In this document: positions 1 through 12,600 of the stretch, piece after piece | How the letters are laid out: every line of letters begins with the position of its first letter | Numbering within the stretch: the stretch's first letter is position 1 | From: Aradus depressus | Lineage: Eukaryota > Arthropoda > Insecta > Hemiptera > Aradidae | NCBI GenBank assembly: GCA_963662175.1 | Contig: OY759215.1 | Location: forward strand, 21,813,079-21,877,078 | DNA: 64,000 nt | Direction: 5' to 3' | Notes under the pieces: generated by a model | The model's database searches: none | What the model was told of the DNA's origin: nothing | Seen by the model: the letters and a program-made list of their open reading frames with translations, nothing else | Translations under genes and position numbers: made by a program

Positions 1-210
1 AATGGCGCGTGTAGTTATTTACATTTGACGGTTCATTTGCTCCATTCAATTTACCGAAAAATCCGCCTCTTATATTTTCAAATGAAAAAGCATTTTGTTC
101 CTTTTTTCCTATATACAAAGAGTGGCTAAATTTTACAAACAAATAAAGACTGAGCCAAACTAAACCATTCATTGTCAAAGCCAAGTTGAGGCATACCACC
201 CATAGATTAT

Positions 211-259
211 TTACATATTATTCAAAATCGCGTCTTCTGATTCACTTATTTGCAGCACT
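211..259 (-). other. possible terminal coding exon (unidentified)
   Basis: On the minus strand a good acceptor (TTTTTCAG) at 262-260 is followed by one base and then 15 codons reading VLQISESEDAILNNM before a TAA stop at 211-213. This would be a normal small last exon, but I see no partner exon upstream within reach and no family similarity, so chance is a serious alternative. Confidence 0.15.
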
Positions 260-1285
260 CTGAAAAATATAATTGAAATCAATCAGATAAAATTTATTGT
301 TAGACAAAGAGAAGTAAAATATAAGATAACGATATAGTACAATTTTTTAAATTACATTATTGAGATTATTTTATCAATTTCCAGCGCACGTTAGCCCCAA
401 TAACTTTTTTCCACCTGTTTCTTTTCGTTGTTTAACAACAGAACTAATACTAGTCTTGAGTTTCTAAATATTAATAAATAAACAATTTAAATATTTAAGT
501 ATAAACTAAAAAAGAAAAACTGTTAGTTTTATGATGTTTAAATCGCACTTCGGTTAAATCATATAACAATATTAAAATCTGCGTTGTTATGGACTCTAAA
601 GCGTTTATTTTGTTGTTTATCTATTCAAAAAGTATGCTATAAGTCTTCTGCTTTTTTACTTCTTAGAAATGAATTGTTACTCTAGAAATATAATTTATTA
701 ACCTTGGGATTGAACACTTAAATGAATAAATCATTTTGAATTACGATGCTAATGCAATTTTATTGGGTATGCGGTTTGGTACATTAATTACTGATATCAA
801 TTTATCACAGTAATAATAATTTTCAATGAATTTCATTCAATAACCTAAAAATATTTTTTATTTTCTTGCTGATGAAGTAAATCTTTCCTATATTTTTCCC
901 TTTCATTAGATTAAAAAAAAAGAATTTTGGCGAATACATATCGTAAGATTACAACTAAAAAAAACTTAATTATATATTTTTTTTTTAAGAACATATCTAT
1001 AGAAAAATAATAAATGGTAACATACCCACGTGACTTTGACAGGTAAGCGGTAGATGGGATGAGTGGCATATCTAGGAACAAACGGAGATGAGTCGAGTGT
1101 CCAGTGAAGAGCCGGGCGGGTGGAGTGTGGCGCACCCTGGAGGAATGCACGCCAACCTTTGGACCACCCACAGAGTGACCTCCACCAGGGTTGGGATATT
1201 TGTTTTGTAGAGGGCCCCCGTATGTGTGCAACTGGAGCCCTTACTACTTCACACTCACATTTTGTATCTAAAACATCCTTCCTAG

Positions 1286-1870
1286 ATCAAAAAAAAGTCG
1301 TATGTACTTTCCCAGCACGAATTATCGCTCTCTCTCCAAAACCAATCAACTGTTTGGGCTAAATATCAATATTTGACTTACATAGTGGCTTCTGAATTCT
1401 CATATTAAATTTCATGTCAATACATTAATTACAATGGTAGATATTAGGGTTTTTGAGTTGAGCCCCCCTTCTGACCCCCCTCTTTCCCATGGACTATTCT
1501 CCGGCAAAATAATAGTTGTCCTCCTTATGGGTGTTCCAACTTACAGATGAAATTTTGTGTCGTTACATTCATTACAGCGGCAGTTATTAAAGTTTTTGTG
1601 TTAAGCCTCCTCCCTAATCCACCCTTCCCTTTGTCCGATTTGGCTGAAAATCAATAGGTAACGTCCTCATGGGGTTCTGGATTCACGTATAACATTTCAT
1701 ATCGATAAATTCATTATATCGAAAGTTGTCACAAACAAATAGACATTTTTTTACGTAAGTATGTATTTTTGAATCAGGAGAAAATCTGAAATTCCTTTTG
1801 AAAACTCAACTTCAAACTTCTGACCGATTGCACAACTTCCTCTATACTTAGAGGGGGAAGTAAACTCATG
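1286..1870 (+). repeat. dispersed repeat family R1, copy 1
   Basis: This stretch shares its order of motifs with copies at about 55260-55645, 57995-58275 and (reversed) 11395-11905. The order is a 'cccagcacgaatta' block, then 'ctctccctccaaa', a 'tacattcattacag' block, 'ccgatttggctg', and 'ctgaccgattgcac' near the end. Copies are diverged and carry no reading frame, so this is an old non-autonomous or truncated interspersed repeat of unknown class. Confidence 0.6.
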
Positions 1871-2519
1871 ATACATGTTTGATGAGCTTGGGAAAGGTTA
1901 ACAATACATAAATCGTAGCACGGAATTATTATTTTCTTTTTTATTTCGATTCGATTTCATCTCTCTCCCTTTCCGTGGTCTGAATTTTGCATTATATGGT
2001 GTCTTACCAACACCAACCATATTTTTTCCTATAAATTCTAAAACTAGATATTTTTTTGTACTAATGAGCTTGGAATCAGAAAAAAAGCCTTATATACTCC
2101 CTGAGAAAAACAATGTTGATGATTCACCACTAAATCTACATTTTCTTTTCCCAACAGTATTTTATTTTATCATTTTTTTACCATACATTCTAATTCCGAA
2201 ATCGAATAACTCTGCGAGTTCTTAATGTCATTGAAAATAAAACAAAGCTTAGTAAACAACGAAAAAGTGATTTTTCTTTTTTGTTTTCTGTCTAAAATCT
2301 CGTCAAAAGACGCGTTTTTTAGTCTCTTTCTAAGTATAAACAGCCAGTTTTAGTCCGATCAAATTGTCGAGTTCGGGAGATCCTAATGAAAAATATCAAA
2401 TCCCAAACATATTGGCACATTGTCAAGCTTCAACGTGGAATATCTCAGTGAGTATCCTGCGGGTTGCTATCGTTCAAAGATAATTTTTCTTTAAAAAAAA
2501 AAAATATATATATATATAT

Positions 2520-3350
2520 TGTAGCATGCCTACCTTATAGACAATATAGAATGCTCAGAACTAGCGATGCTGCAGAGAATCGCGATCGCTAGGAGTAAAA
2601 TATGGCTTGTGAGGTGTTGATCGAAAGAGAATTGCATTCGGAAGAACATGCTCGAAACCAGCGATTGCTGTGAGGGAAACGCTATCGCTGGGAGCAGAAA
2701 CAAAGAACAATGGAGATGGGGAGTAGAAAGGAAGCCAGGATAATTGTCGGCATCCTGTGTGGTAATTATATTGTCGGCATCAGTTTTTCACATAACTCTA
2801 ATTAATATCCGCTGGGATTCACAGCCTGACATCCGCGGGCAATCACAGAAGTGGTCACCGGTGATTGGCTGAGGATGGGGTGGGCGGAGACTGACGACCA
2901 ATGAGACATCAGGAATCATCCCCAGAACAAATCATCCCCACTTCTTCATTGTTAGTCTTCTCTTAGCTCTTCGCTCACTTCTTCAACTCATCGCTCTTGT
3001 GCCAACAGTTCACCACGTTACTATTATATTTGACAGTGAGTTTCAGTATGTGATTGTAGATTCTTGGTTCACGTCTCGGATGATCAACACGTATAGTTTA
3101 TATTTGACAGTGAGTTTGAATATGTGAATTGAGCAGTGTTCGTTCATGTTTTGGGCCATTCAGGCGAGTGAGATACATTTTGATTTCGGACGCACATAAA
3201 CTCAGTGAACAATCTAAATTCTATTGTGGCCTCCAGGCAGACCTACAAGGACTAGGTGAGTAGATGGGGTCGGAGGGATGTACATCAAGGATGACCACAT
3301 CGCCACCTGCAGGGATCAGTATCGAGGTACCTCGTAATTAACGTAGAAAG
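2520..3350. other. unexplained GC-richer block
   Basis: Base composition jumps from very AT-rich to mixed at about 2520 and drops again after about 3350. It contains a palindromic CGCGATCGCTAG segment and an approximately 74-bp imperfect direct duplication around 'tatatttgacagtgagttt' (about 3025 and 3100). The left edge begins TGTAGCATGCC right after a TA run, and a pyrimidine-rich leader-like segment lies at about 2940-3010. A solo LTR is one explanation, but I could not find a matching terminal CA plus target duplication. Confidence 0.25.
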
Positions 3351-3540
3351 TCCTTCAGACAAATGGCCAATTTATATTCAATTGTTTTTTCTTTTATAAA
3401 TATGATATTTTCTTCTAAAATAAATATGTTACTGTTCTAGGGTTTGAGTTGTCCATTCTATTTCCCCCCTCCCATTCTTCTTCTGGTTGACAGCAATAAT
3501 TAATTATTGTTAATTACTGATGTCAACCCACAGTTAGAAA

Positions 3541-3696
3541 CTTGTACCCGTCCTTCTCGTGGGAGTGCATTTGGCTATCCAGGTATTGTTTTTTATTAAA
3601 GTCGCGATGTAAAAATACTCAATTTTAATAATTTTTCCGATGTAATTTTATATTAACTATTTACGGAAAAATGCACTCACACAAGGAGGGAGATGG

Positions 3697-3700
<4 letters not shown>
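3541..3700. repeat. imperfect inverted-repeat element (MITE-like)
   Basis: The segment 'gtgggagtgcatttggc' with its left neighbour 'gtccttctc' (about 3550-3580) recurs in inverted, diverged form as 'atgcactcacacaaggagg' at about 3670-3690. Together they bracket roughly 100 bp of AT-rich DNA, giving a foldback of about 160 bp that abuts the TA microsatellite. There is no ORF. A non-autonomous DNA transposon relic is the likeliest reading. Confidence 0.35.

Positions 3701-3763
<63 letters not shown>
3698..3763. repeat. (TA)n microsatellite
   Basis: An uninterrupted TA dinucleotide run of just over 60 bases. Its right edge coincides with the truncation point of the neighbouring SINE copy. Confidence 0.95.
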
Positions 3764-3766
<3 letters not shown>

Positions 3767-3975
3767 GTCGTTAAGCGATGGTCCCGAGCCTGTACGATGT
3801 CATGTACTCGTTAGAGACCCCTACCCTAAGTGAATAAAAATTGAGTAGGCAACATTTAGGACTCCCATAACTAGTTGAGTCGGGCTCATGTCCACCAGAG
3901 TGATGAAAGAGAGCTTTGATAGTAGGCGATATGACCTCGTAGTTAACGCCCGGGCATGAGTCATAATAACTAACA
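3764..3975 (+). mobile_element. tRNA-derived SINE, 5'-truncated copy
   Basis: The sequence matches the 3' two thirds of the full SINE at 21204-21524: 'gcgatggtcccgagcctgtacg', 'gtgaataaaaattgagtagg', 'gtaggcgatatgacctcgtag', 'gcccgggcatgagtcataataac'. The tRNA-like head is missing and is replaced by the TA microsatellite directly upstream. Confidence 0.85.
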
Positions 3976-5994
3976 TACTATTCTTTGGCATAATGCTTCC
4001 CTGTTAATGGATTGCGTTTTATATACTGCTTGTTGCAGGTTCGCCCAGAAGAAATCGTTTAAGGGATTTAATCTAGGTATAAAGCCGGCCAATGTGGACC
4101 ACTGTTGTCCCCAAACTGTGAATTTAGTTTCTCACGAACAAGTAGGGCACACTGAGAAGTTGGATCATGTTTTAAACAAAAAAAAACTTTAAATTCATAA
4201 ATGTTGAAGGCATACAGACAATCGTATTGTTATGCCTTATTTAGGTAATTAAAGAGAGTCGTGACATCACCAAATTGTAGCGCGAATATAAAAAAGATAG
4301 ATTGAAAGATTGAGCGGACATAACCAACTGTTTTGTCGATATGATTCTAAATAGATACAGAAACCCATATTAAAAGAGGGACCAGCTTTTTATTAGCCTT
4401 ATTTTAACGTTTCCTTTACCAACATTTTGTTAATTTATGTCACAAAAAAACGGAATATTAGAATTTTACTTACAATCAAAAACAAAATGAAAGAAAACTT
4501 GTTTAAACGCTAATGCGATGAGAAATATACCTTACTTAAAATAAAAATATCTTACAGCAAGTAACAGAATAAAACCGCAATAGTAAGTTAATAGCTAGTG
4601 AAATATAACGAAATAAAGATTTTAAATATTCGCTACAACCGAAAAAATAATTAATACAAAAAAAAAAAAAATGAAATATATAAATGAAAAATAATTGCTG
4701 GATAAATATAAGAATATAACAAATAATCTTATTTTCAAAATTACTACAGAATATAGTCATCTTTTGTATTTTATTCACTTAAAAAGGAAAAACAAATTCG
4801 GCCTATGGTACTTAATTTTAAGTTCAATGAACCGAATTATAAGTAATAATAAATATAGTTTCAAATTACACATCAATTCCGATGTATTAAGCAAATGTAA
4901 CGAACACCAATGTTGTCACTTTAGTGATCGTTTCTTAGTACCCAAATAGTTTTTAAATACGAAAAAACAAACAAAAAAAATTGTGTCTTGCACTGAATTC
5001 TATTTTAACAGTTATTTTTACAACTGCGACTCGCACGTGTCCTAAATTTTCATTGTCGCACAATGAAATCGATTTCGAAAATGAAATAACCTCTAAGATA
5101 TAATATATCTTCTTGTAATTATATATTATATAATTACAAGAAGATTCCATTTACAATATTAGTTAGTCTACATCGAACCTGTCCTAATCCATCGTAGAAC
5201 TGTTATAATGACGTCCCCTTACCAGTCTTGAGCAGTGATTCCGGATCGGGGTCCACACATCTTCCAGGACCCCGAGCAAGATTAGACTATCTGAATTAAA
5301 CAATCACTTGACTTATTTAAATTTCCTTCACTTGAACTACAGTAAAATTTATTGGTGTTTATTTTTGTTCAATAAAGCCACTCGAATAAACTTTTCTCTT
5401 TCATTTAAAGTTCTAAGAAAACATCCTTTACAAACTCTCCGCCTTTCACTATTACACATTACTTTACAAGGTTCACAAGCATTCCTTCAGATCTGGAGGT
5501 CTTAAGGCAGCATGGCTTCTCCACTTATGCCCTCTTAATCTTAGGTTCAGAATGTTCCACCATGGTAAAAAAGGATTATGTTGACTTGAGTCCTTTTGAT
5601 CTTTAAGATTAAACTCATGTGGTTTAGGGAGTTTGTATTTTCTCAAATAATAAATTAAATAAGGGTCCAAGACTTAAGGCGTTTGTACCAATGAAAAGAG
5701 CGAATTTTTTCGATCGAGAAGGAATCAAAACCTTATTTTTGTAAAATTCGGACTTAAGCCCTTTCGCCCAAACATCAGAAAAATATATATGTTTCAGAAA
5801 AAATATAACCCAATTATCCGAATACTGGACTATGGTCCCAGTTAGCTCGGATAAGTAGAGTTCTACAGTAATCGGTTACAATTAGTAGTCCTTCCTCACC
5901 TTAACAGTTACTCGTTATTTCAGCAAGATGTTCTCCAGACAGACTGTTGCTCTTGGTGAGTAGCCTTGACATAGGCGGTGAACGAAATAAGGTA

Positions 5995-6085
5995 CAATCC
6001 AGGGGGTCAGAAAATATGAATTTCCGGTGAAAACTCAACGTCAAATTGTTGACCGATTACATAACTTCATCTATACTTTGTATAG
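5995..6085 (+). repeat. dispersed repeat family R1, end fragment
   Basis: The segment 'gggtcagaaaatatgaatttccggtg...gaccgattacataacttc' matches the terminal part of family R1, also present at about 58190-58250. Only the end is preserved. Confidence 0.5.
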
Positions 6086-6635
6086 CTGGTAAAAAATTCT
6101 ATTTAACTCTTGAAAGCACGATAAACACAACTCTAAATGAAATCTTGATTTTATCCACGTCGTACTCATTGAAACTGACGATTCTTTCTAGCACTATTTA
6201 ATATATTTTTTAGCACAATTTAAACAGAAAACTGTTAAAAAGTGCTATATAAAAATAAAAATAAAGAAATGGCTTCTATCGACTTATCATTCTAATGTCC
6301 TCATGAATTTCTGTTCGCTTTGAAAAGGTAACGCCAGGGTCTGAATTTCCAATAATGCTAATGAATCAAACAACGTAAAATTTAATTAATATCAAGTACA
6401 GATAAATCTTTGATTAAAAAAAAACAAAAAATATTATTTACAATATTTATAAATATTATAGCAAATTGAATAAAATCGTTTATAGAATTTCCCCACAAAG
6501 TATATTTCAATATGAAACAATTTAACACATGGACTAAAACCCGTTTGGTAAGGTTGTCATCCTGGCTGTATGAATACTATAGTTGTGTGTCTTTACTTTC
6601 TGTTCTGGTCTGTTTCAGGAGTGCAGTCTGCTCAG

Positions 6636-6683
6636 CTAAATGAACTCTGAAGCGTTGCTATCATCATCCTCGTCGTCTTCAAT
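6636..6683 (-). CDS. p115: p115 exon 17 (acidic tail and stop)
   Basis: This exon codes residues 814-828, an Asp/Glu run, then TAG at 6638-6636. The acceptor is TTTTTTAG and the phase is 0. The acidic C-terminus is the segment reported in the family to bind golgins. Confidence 0.85.
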   Translation of the reverse strand: MEDDEDDDSNASEFI

Positions 6684-9600
6684 CTAAAAAATACAGAACC
6701 AATTAGATAATTGCAAATATTTGTATCATTATATTGAGGTTGATAAATAGACAAAGAAGAAAAGTTATTTGAAAAGGAAATAGTAACGCTTTTGTTGATA
6801 ATTTTGTGCTCTTCATTTTTGATATGAACTATATTTTTGTAACGGCAATAAATAATGAGATATTTGGAGGAAACTTTAAAAAAATAATAGTTTTAGCTAA
6901 TAGGGTTAGTATATCTCTGCTTATGTCCGAATCCATTCTTCCAATCTGTGTGGCTTATAATGGAAAAATTAATAGAAACAAAGAACTTGTTTAACATTAT
7001 TGTGTAATTCCACAAAAAATATATACCTACATAAAGTGTAGCGGTTTATGATGATGCTTATGACAAAGATCAACAGTAACTGTTACTGGGGAGTCTTTAA
7101 CGAGTACCTGACATCGCATAGGCTCGGGACCACCGCTTGAATTCTCATCCCAAGAAGGACGTCTTTTTCAAAGTTTTTTACCTCACATATAAAAAACCTA
7201 AAGGCCTCGGCCGGGTCACGCTACCTCCGAGAATTATAATAATAATTATAAATATGATTGTTAAACAAATTCTTTGCTATACATCTGATACCCTAAAAAC
7301 GTCCAAACAAAAGAAAATAAATAAAAATAAGTAAAAAAAAAAACAATAGGAAACTTAAGAATGGTCGAATTTAGTCAAGATTTTCAAGAGAAAACAACGT
7401 ATAACCAATCTCACTTTTTCTCCAAGAGCTTTCAGCCTCTCTTTGAATGTGGTCAGCTTCCTTTCCTGATCAGCCAGGAGCACAAGAAGGTCTTCCTGAT
7501 CTGTCATGAGTTTAGCAACTTGCTGGCTCAAATCTTCTTCCTAATTAAAAATTATCAAATTAAAATTGTAAAAACAGATACAATATTTATGATGGTACTG
7601 ACTTTTTTTTATTAATTTACTTAATTCTATTTTTCTGTTGAAAAAATGGATTATAATAATTTATTTACCTCAAATGACTTATCTTCCAAAGATATTTGTT
7701 TCACTTCTGTCGTCACTTGTGATACTTGGAACTTTTTCAACTCATTTTCCTTCAAACAAGAATTTAAATTCTCAATTACTAAAATTAAATAACTAAGCAA
7801 ATTTAAACAAAAATTATTAATTTTATGAACAATACTAAACTTTGTAGTACAAGGGTTAAGATAACAAAAAATCTGAGGAAAGTTTCTTGACTGTAACTGT
7901 ACCGGTAATTATTTGGTTTTTGAATTACGACTTGTATCAAGACTTCCCCTTGCTTTTTTAGAGCGATTTGAAACTACTAACGACCATGAATAGTGGCCAT
8001 CTTAGGAGCACAAGGAGGTATGCTTAAATATACCGCCTCAAAAAGCCTGAGGAACAAGAAAGTAATTAAAAATGTAGACAGGCTGCCGCCTGAAGCAAGC
8101 CGCACTCGTACACTATGAGGTTCAGGTCCCGTGACTTCACAGAACTGTAATATCCTCTTCATGGGGCCAGTCGAACCCTTCAAGCTGCGTGAGGCGGGCT
8201 AAGCTCATGCATAAAAATGTAATGTGAGCAGGCCCGATATTTAAAAGGGTGGACAACTGGGTGAATAATGCCCTGCAAGCTCTGATCTTGGATTATAAAA
8301 ACTTGTCAGGAGGCTTGGGTGCGGTTCCCCTCATGTGAGGTTGTGGCCACCTCCTGCTTCCCTCCACAGCCAACTGTCGACGTGTTCTTCCTCTTCCCTG
8401 GCCTCGCCATTTTGTCAGCTGTCACTCTGGATCCTTCCTGCAGTATCTAACATGTCACCGCTTGTCAAATGACGATGCTTCATTACGTACATAAAGGATT
8501 AATAAAAGTTGGTCATGTTTATGAGCACATAGAAAAATTCACATTAAGGTCAAAGTCAGTTCAGGGTGAAAATTGCCTGAAGAATGTTTTTTTTTTACAT
8601 TTCAGCGGAGTATATAACTGAACTTGATCCCCTTGCATACTGGGATAATCGTTAAGGGAATATTCATTTTAAAAATTGAAAGCATACAAGTACAATTACA
8701 GTCAAAAAATCATTACGATTTTTTTATGAATTTCATTATAAATGTGAATAAACACAAATATACCAAATGCTGTATTCGAATGTCTCGGATCTTGCATTCC
8801 TCTCTCCAACGCTCCAATTCTGCTAGAATTTCCATATTGGCAGCTTCAGGCCCTGAATTAACCTAGGATAAGTAAGAAAATATTATTATAAGACTATCAA
8901 AGAACGAAACATAATTTTTTTCCAGCAGAGTTTTGGCTAAAAAAAAGATATCGATTATATTCAGCTTATTTTTAGTAACATTTTTTTTTAACCAGTAGAG
9001 ACAAATCGGTTCCCACTTGACGGAACCACATAAACATATATATTACATCGGAAAAATCAAATTAATTCTAACAAATACATAGAGATTTAGGCACATTCTG
9101 TTGAAATGTGTGATTTATACAAAAATATAGAACGAGAATAATTCAGTAAATAGGGAATATTACTATGCGAAAGAAAAATGATATTAAATTCAACATGAAA
9201 TACTCAGAACTTCTTGAATGACGTAGTATTTTTACATTAGACTTATTGGCATTTAGCACACAGCGGTCGTAGTATAATTTGATAAAATTTTATACTATAT
9301 AAATTACCTTCAATCAGTGAACATTACAATTTTTTTTAAAAATCAAATGTATCTAAGTTACAGTGACTTCATGAGGGTCTAGTTGGGAAGAAGCCAAGAT
9401 TAGAAATATTTATATTTTTATTTCTATTTATAATCTTTAGTTAATTATTTTTAAATGTTACCATTATTACGATAGATCACACATTATTATTCTAATCTTA
9501 ATATCTTAACCTCCCTTGCCGAACATTTTATGAACATATAAAATAAATTTTAACAATGGAATTGTGTTGCATTATTTCTCTGGGCTGACCTTCGATACCC

Positions 9601-12600
9601 CTAGAATTAAGATACTGCAGTCGCTATTCAACATGTAAATTTTAAGAATACACATTTCATTCAGCATTTTTTAATGCTCTACAATTTTTTTTCAATAATT
9701 TATTTTCATTTGATGAATTGTGTTCGAAACATTTGCCAAAATATACAAAAAAATACCTTTTTTTTTTGTCAATAAGTAGAGGTATAGAATCCTCCTATCA
9801 GATGCTAGAATAGTTCTCTTTTCGAAATCTATTCCAAGTCAAAAGAAAACTTTCAATTTCAATCCATATCTCATATTGAGGTCGCAAGGTTTTTTTTAGA
9901 CTTTGATTACGCTAACTAAAATAAATGGATGAGACCTATTTGTCATATCTGTAAGGATTGAGGAAGTGTACCATAGACATAGCTCTGAGGGCGGCCATCT
10001 CGGTGGAGAGGCGGTCGACGGTGGCGGCGAAGTGGTCCCGCTCCCCAGTCAGCCGGTGATTGGCCGCCTCCATCTCCCGCAACCTCATATCCTGCTCTCT
10101 GATCAGTTCCTTGTACTGGCTCACCAGACCTTCCCTCTCTCCTCGACCCCCCTCTCCCATGTCACCCCCGTTCATCACTGACTGTGAGGGCACTACCGCC
10201 TTGATCACCATACCTAGCAACAATAAAACATTTTTTAATAACACCAGTAATACTAAGCTTAACAAAGTCAAATAACCGTCCCTTTCGGATAACCAAGTTC
10301 TATTGAAATAACGTAAAACGTAGGTTGTTTAGACAAAACAAATTGCTCTGGCGAGTCGATTCTCACCTTAATAGGTCTCTTGAAATATATCCAATACTAT
10401 GAAATATAAATAATGTATATAATATCTTATTATTATTATCATAAAGACGACCTGAGAGTGACTGAAAATGGGAGTATTAACCAAAACGTTTAAAATGACA
10501 TGTTATACTTTTTGAGACCTCAAAGACAATAAATTGTAAGATCAAAAAGCTGCGTTTAAAATTATTATAAAACGAAAAATCTCCTTAAGACACTCCAGCA
10601 GAGAATTTATAGAACGGAAATGACATTGTTGATTAAATTTGTATTAGTCATTAACCTTTTCTGTGAAAATATGTGAGATGTTAGATAAGTAGGGCTTCAT
10701 ACAGTTATCCTCCACATGCAGATGGAGGAAGGTACGCAATCTGTCAAAAATTCGAACTTGAGTTTTCACTGGGATTTCATATTTACCGACCTTGATTCCA
10801 AAAATAACAAAATAAAATAAATAATGGCGAAGATGATATAGTTCTTCTAGCATCAAACAAACAATATAAATGTTTGAAGTTAATTTTTTTTCTATTTACA
10901 TTATTAAATGCAATATTACAAAAAAAAGTATATCCTATATAATTTTCTACATATTCTAAGATTATTTACGTGAATATGCAAGAATATTCTACGCATTCAA
11001 CATTTTGAGACGTCGGTAAGCCCGTTTGAATTGGAGTTATAATAATGCTTTATGCAAAAATTAACGACAATACGATCAGCAGTTTGAACGTGATATTGGA
11101 AGAGGAACAAATATACAAACCCACAAACACCATTTAAACATCATTTATATGGAAGTTTTAAAGTTACCTTCAAGAGCCTTGAAAAGTTTACAAAATTCAT
11201 AATCCATCAAAAGTTCACTGGGGATGATCCCCTTGGGTTGTGGCATCTTGGAGGCCTTAGAATACTGTTCATGTCTCGAGATCTCTGACAGCTTGGAGAT
11301 GAAAGTCTCCAAACCAAGACGGTTATCTATAAGACGTCTCAGTAAGTCCTGAAAAATTATTGTAAGAATTGATTTTAGAAATATATTAATTACTAGCTGT
11401 ATTACCCGGTGTTGCCCGGGAGGAACTCACTTTCACCCCATTTATTTATTTAGGCCATTTTTTTAAGTACATTCATGGTGCTTCAATTTCTATTAATTTA
11501 CATGGAAATAAGTCAGGCCGCCATTTTAATTTTGGATAAAGACAATGTTTTAGTTCCCCAGCTGTACGAGGTGCAGGGGAAGTTACGTAATCGGCCAGAA
11601 ATTCGATGTTAAGTGTTCAACGGAATTTCGTTTTCCGACCCCATGATTCCAAAAAAAAAGAAAAATTACCTATCTGTGAACACGCTAACTACCGATAGAA
11701 TGAATGTATCAATAAGAAATTGTATGTGTATTCAGAACTCGATAAGGACATCTATTGATTTACAGTCAAATCGGCCGGGGAAAGGGGGAGGTGGAGGCTT
11801 AACACATAAATTCTAATATGTAATTAATGATGTAATGAATGTATCGACATAAACCTTAGAATGAAGGTTCAGAAATCCCTGTGTAAGTCAACTATTGATT
11901 TTAACCAAGACTTGTTGTTTCATTGTTTTAATTGGTTAATTTTTTCCGGGGAAGTTCATTGCCGGTACAGTGCCTCCTAAATCTCCCCCCTTTCATTTTC
12001 ATCCTGTATGGCGTTCGGCCGCCCACGCTCTATCTTGTAGTGAGGAAGACCACAATTTTATATAGAGAATATAATCTAGTTTTATATAAATGCTCCACCT
12101 TTGTGTATGCAGTTACAGACTCATCATTAAACAACAAACCAATTCCCAATAGAAAGGCGCACAATCCTTGAACCAATTCTTCGTTGTCATCTCGTTCTGT
12201 CGAACCAGCCTGAAAAAAAAGGTTTAAAATTACATTTGGAAAAATATTACATTGAAATTGAACATTTTCATAAATTGGATAGAACTCGGCGTTATGAAAA
12301 TAATACTTTTCTATTAGTGTTTCTGTAAACTCAATTGCGATTAACATTTTTTTTTACTTCACTTATGTTACTTCAGTAGTATACAAAAGTAAAGATATTT
12401 TGCTCACGAGTCAGTTTACTTGTTTGGTAACACTATAGTGAATTATCTACACTGGTGTTTTATAACAATGGCTCCTATAAATGAAGACTTCTATAGTGTG
12501 TTATAAACCCAGTAGTGTAGTGCTAAGACAGAGTATTATAATAATGGTTCCTATAAATGAAGACTTCTATATTATAGACACAGTAGTGTAGTACTAAGAC

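Larger units (their letters stand above)
1..6635. other. 3' flank of p115: AT-rich spacer with repeats
   Basis: No convincing protein gene is visible here. The stretch holds a dispersed repeat copy (about 1286-1870), a GC-richer block of unknown origin (about 2520-3350), an imperfect inverted-repeat element (about 3541-3700), a TA microsatellite (3698-3763), a truncated SINE (3764-3975) and a second dispersed-repeat fragment (about 5995-6085). The part nearest the p115 stop codon should be its 3' UTR. An ATTAAA on the minus strand at 6381-6386 is one possible polyadenylation signal, but alternatives exist in such AT-rich DNA. Short open frames here look like chance. Confidence 0.5.

Noticed and set aside
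8624..8866. 80-codon plus-strand open frame
   Set aside because: It overlaps p115 exon 14 on the opposite strand and resembles no protein.
10644..10856. 70-codon open frame on the minus strand between p115 exons 12 and 13
   Set aside because: Exon 12 (ending one base into codon 631) joins exon 13 perfectly without it, it lacks fitting splice sites, and the peptide resembles no part of p115.
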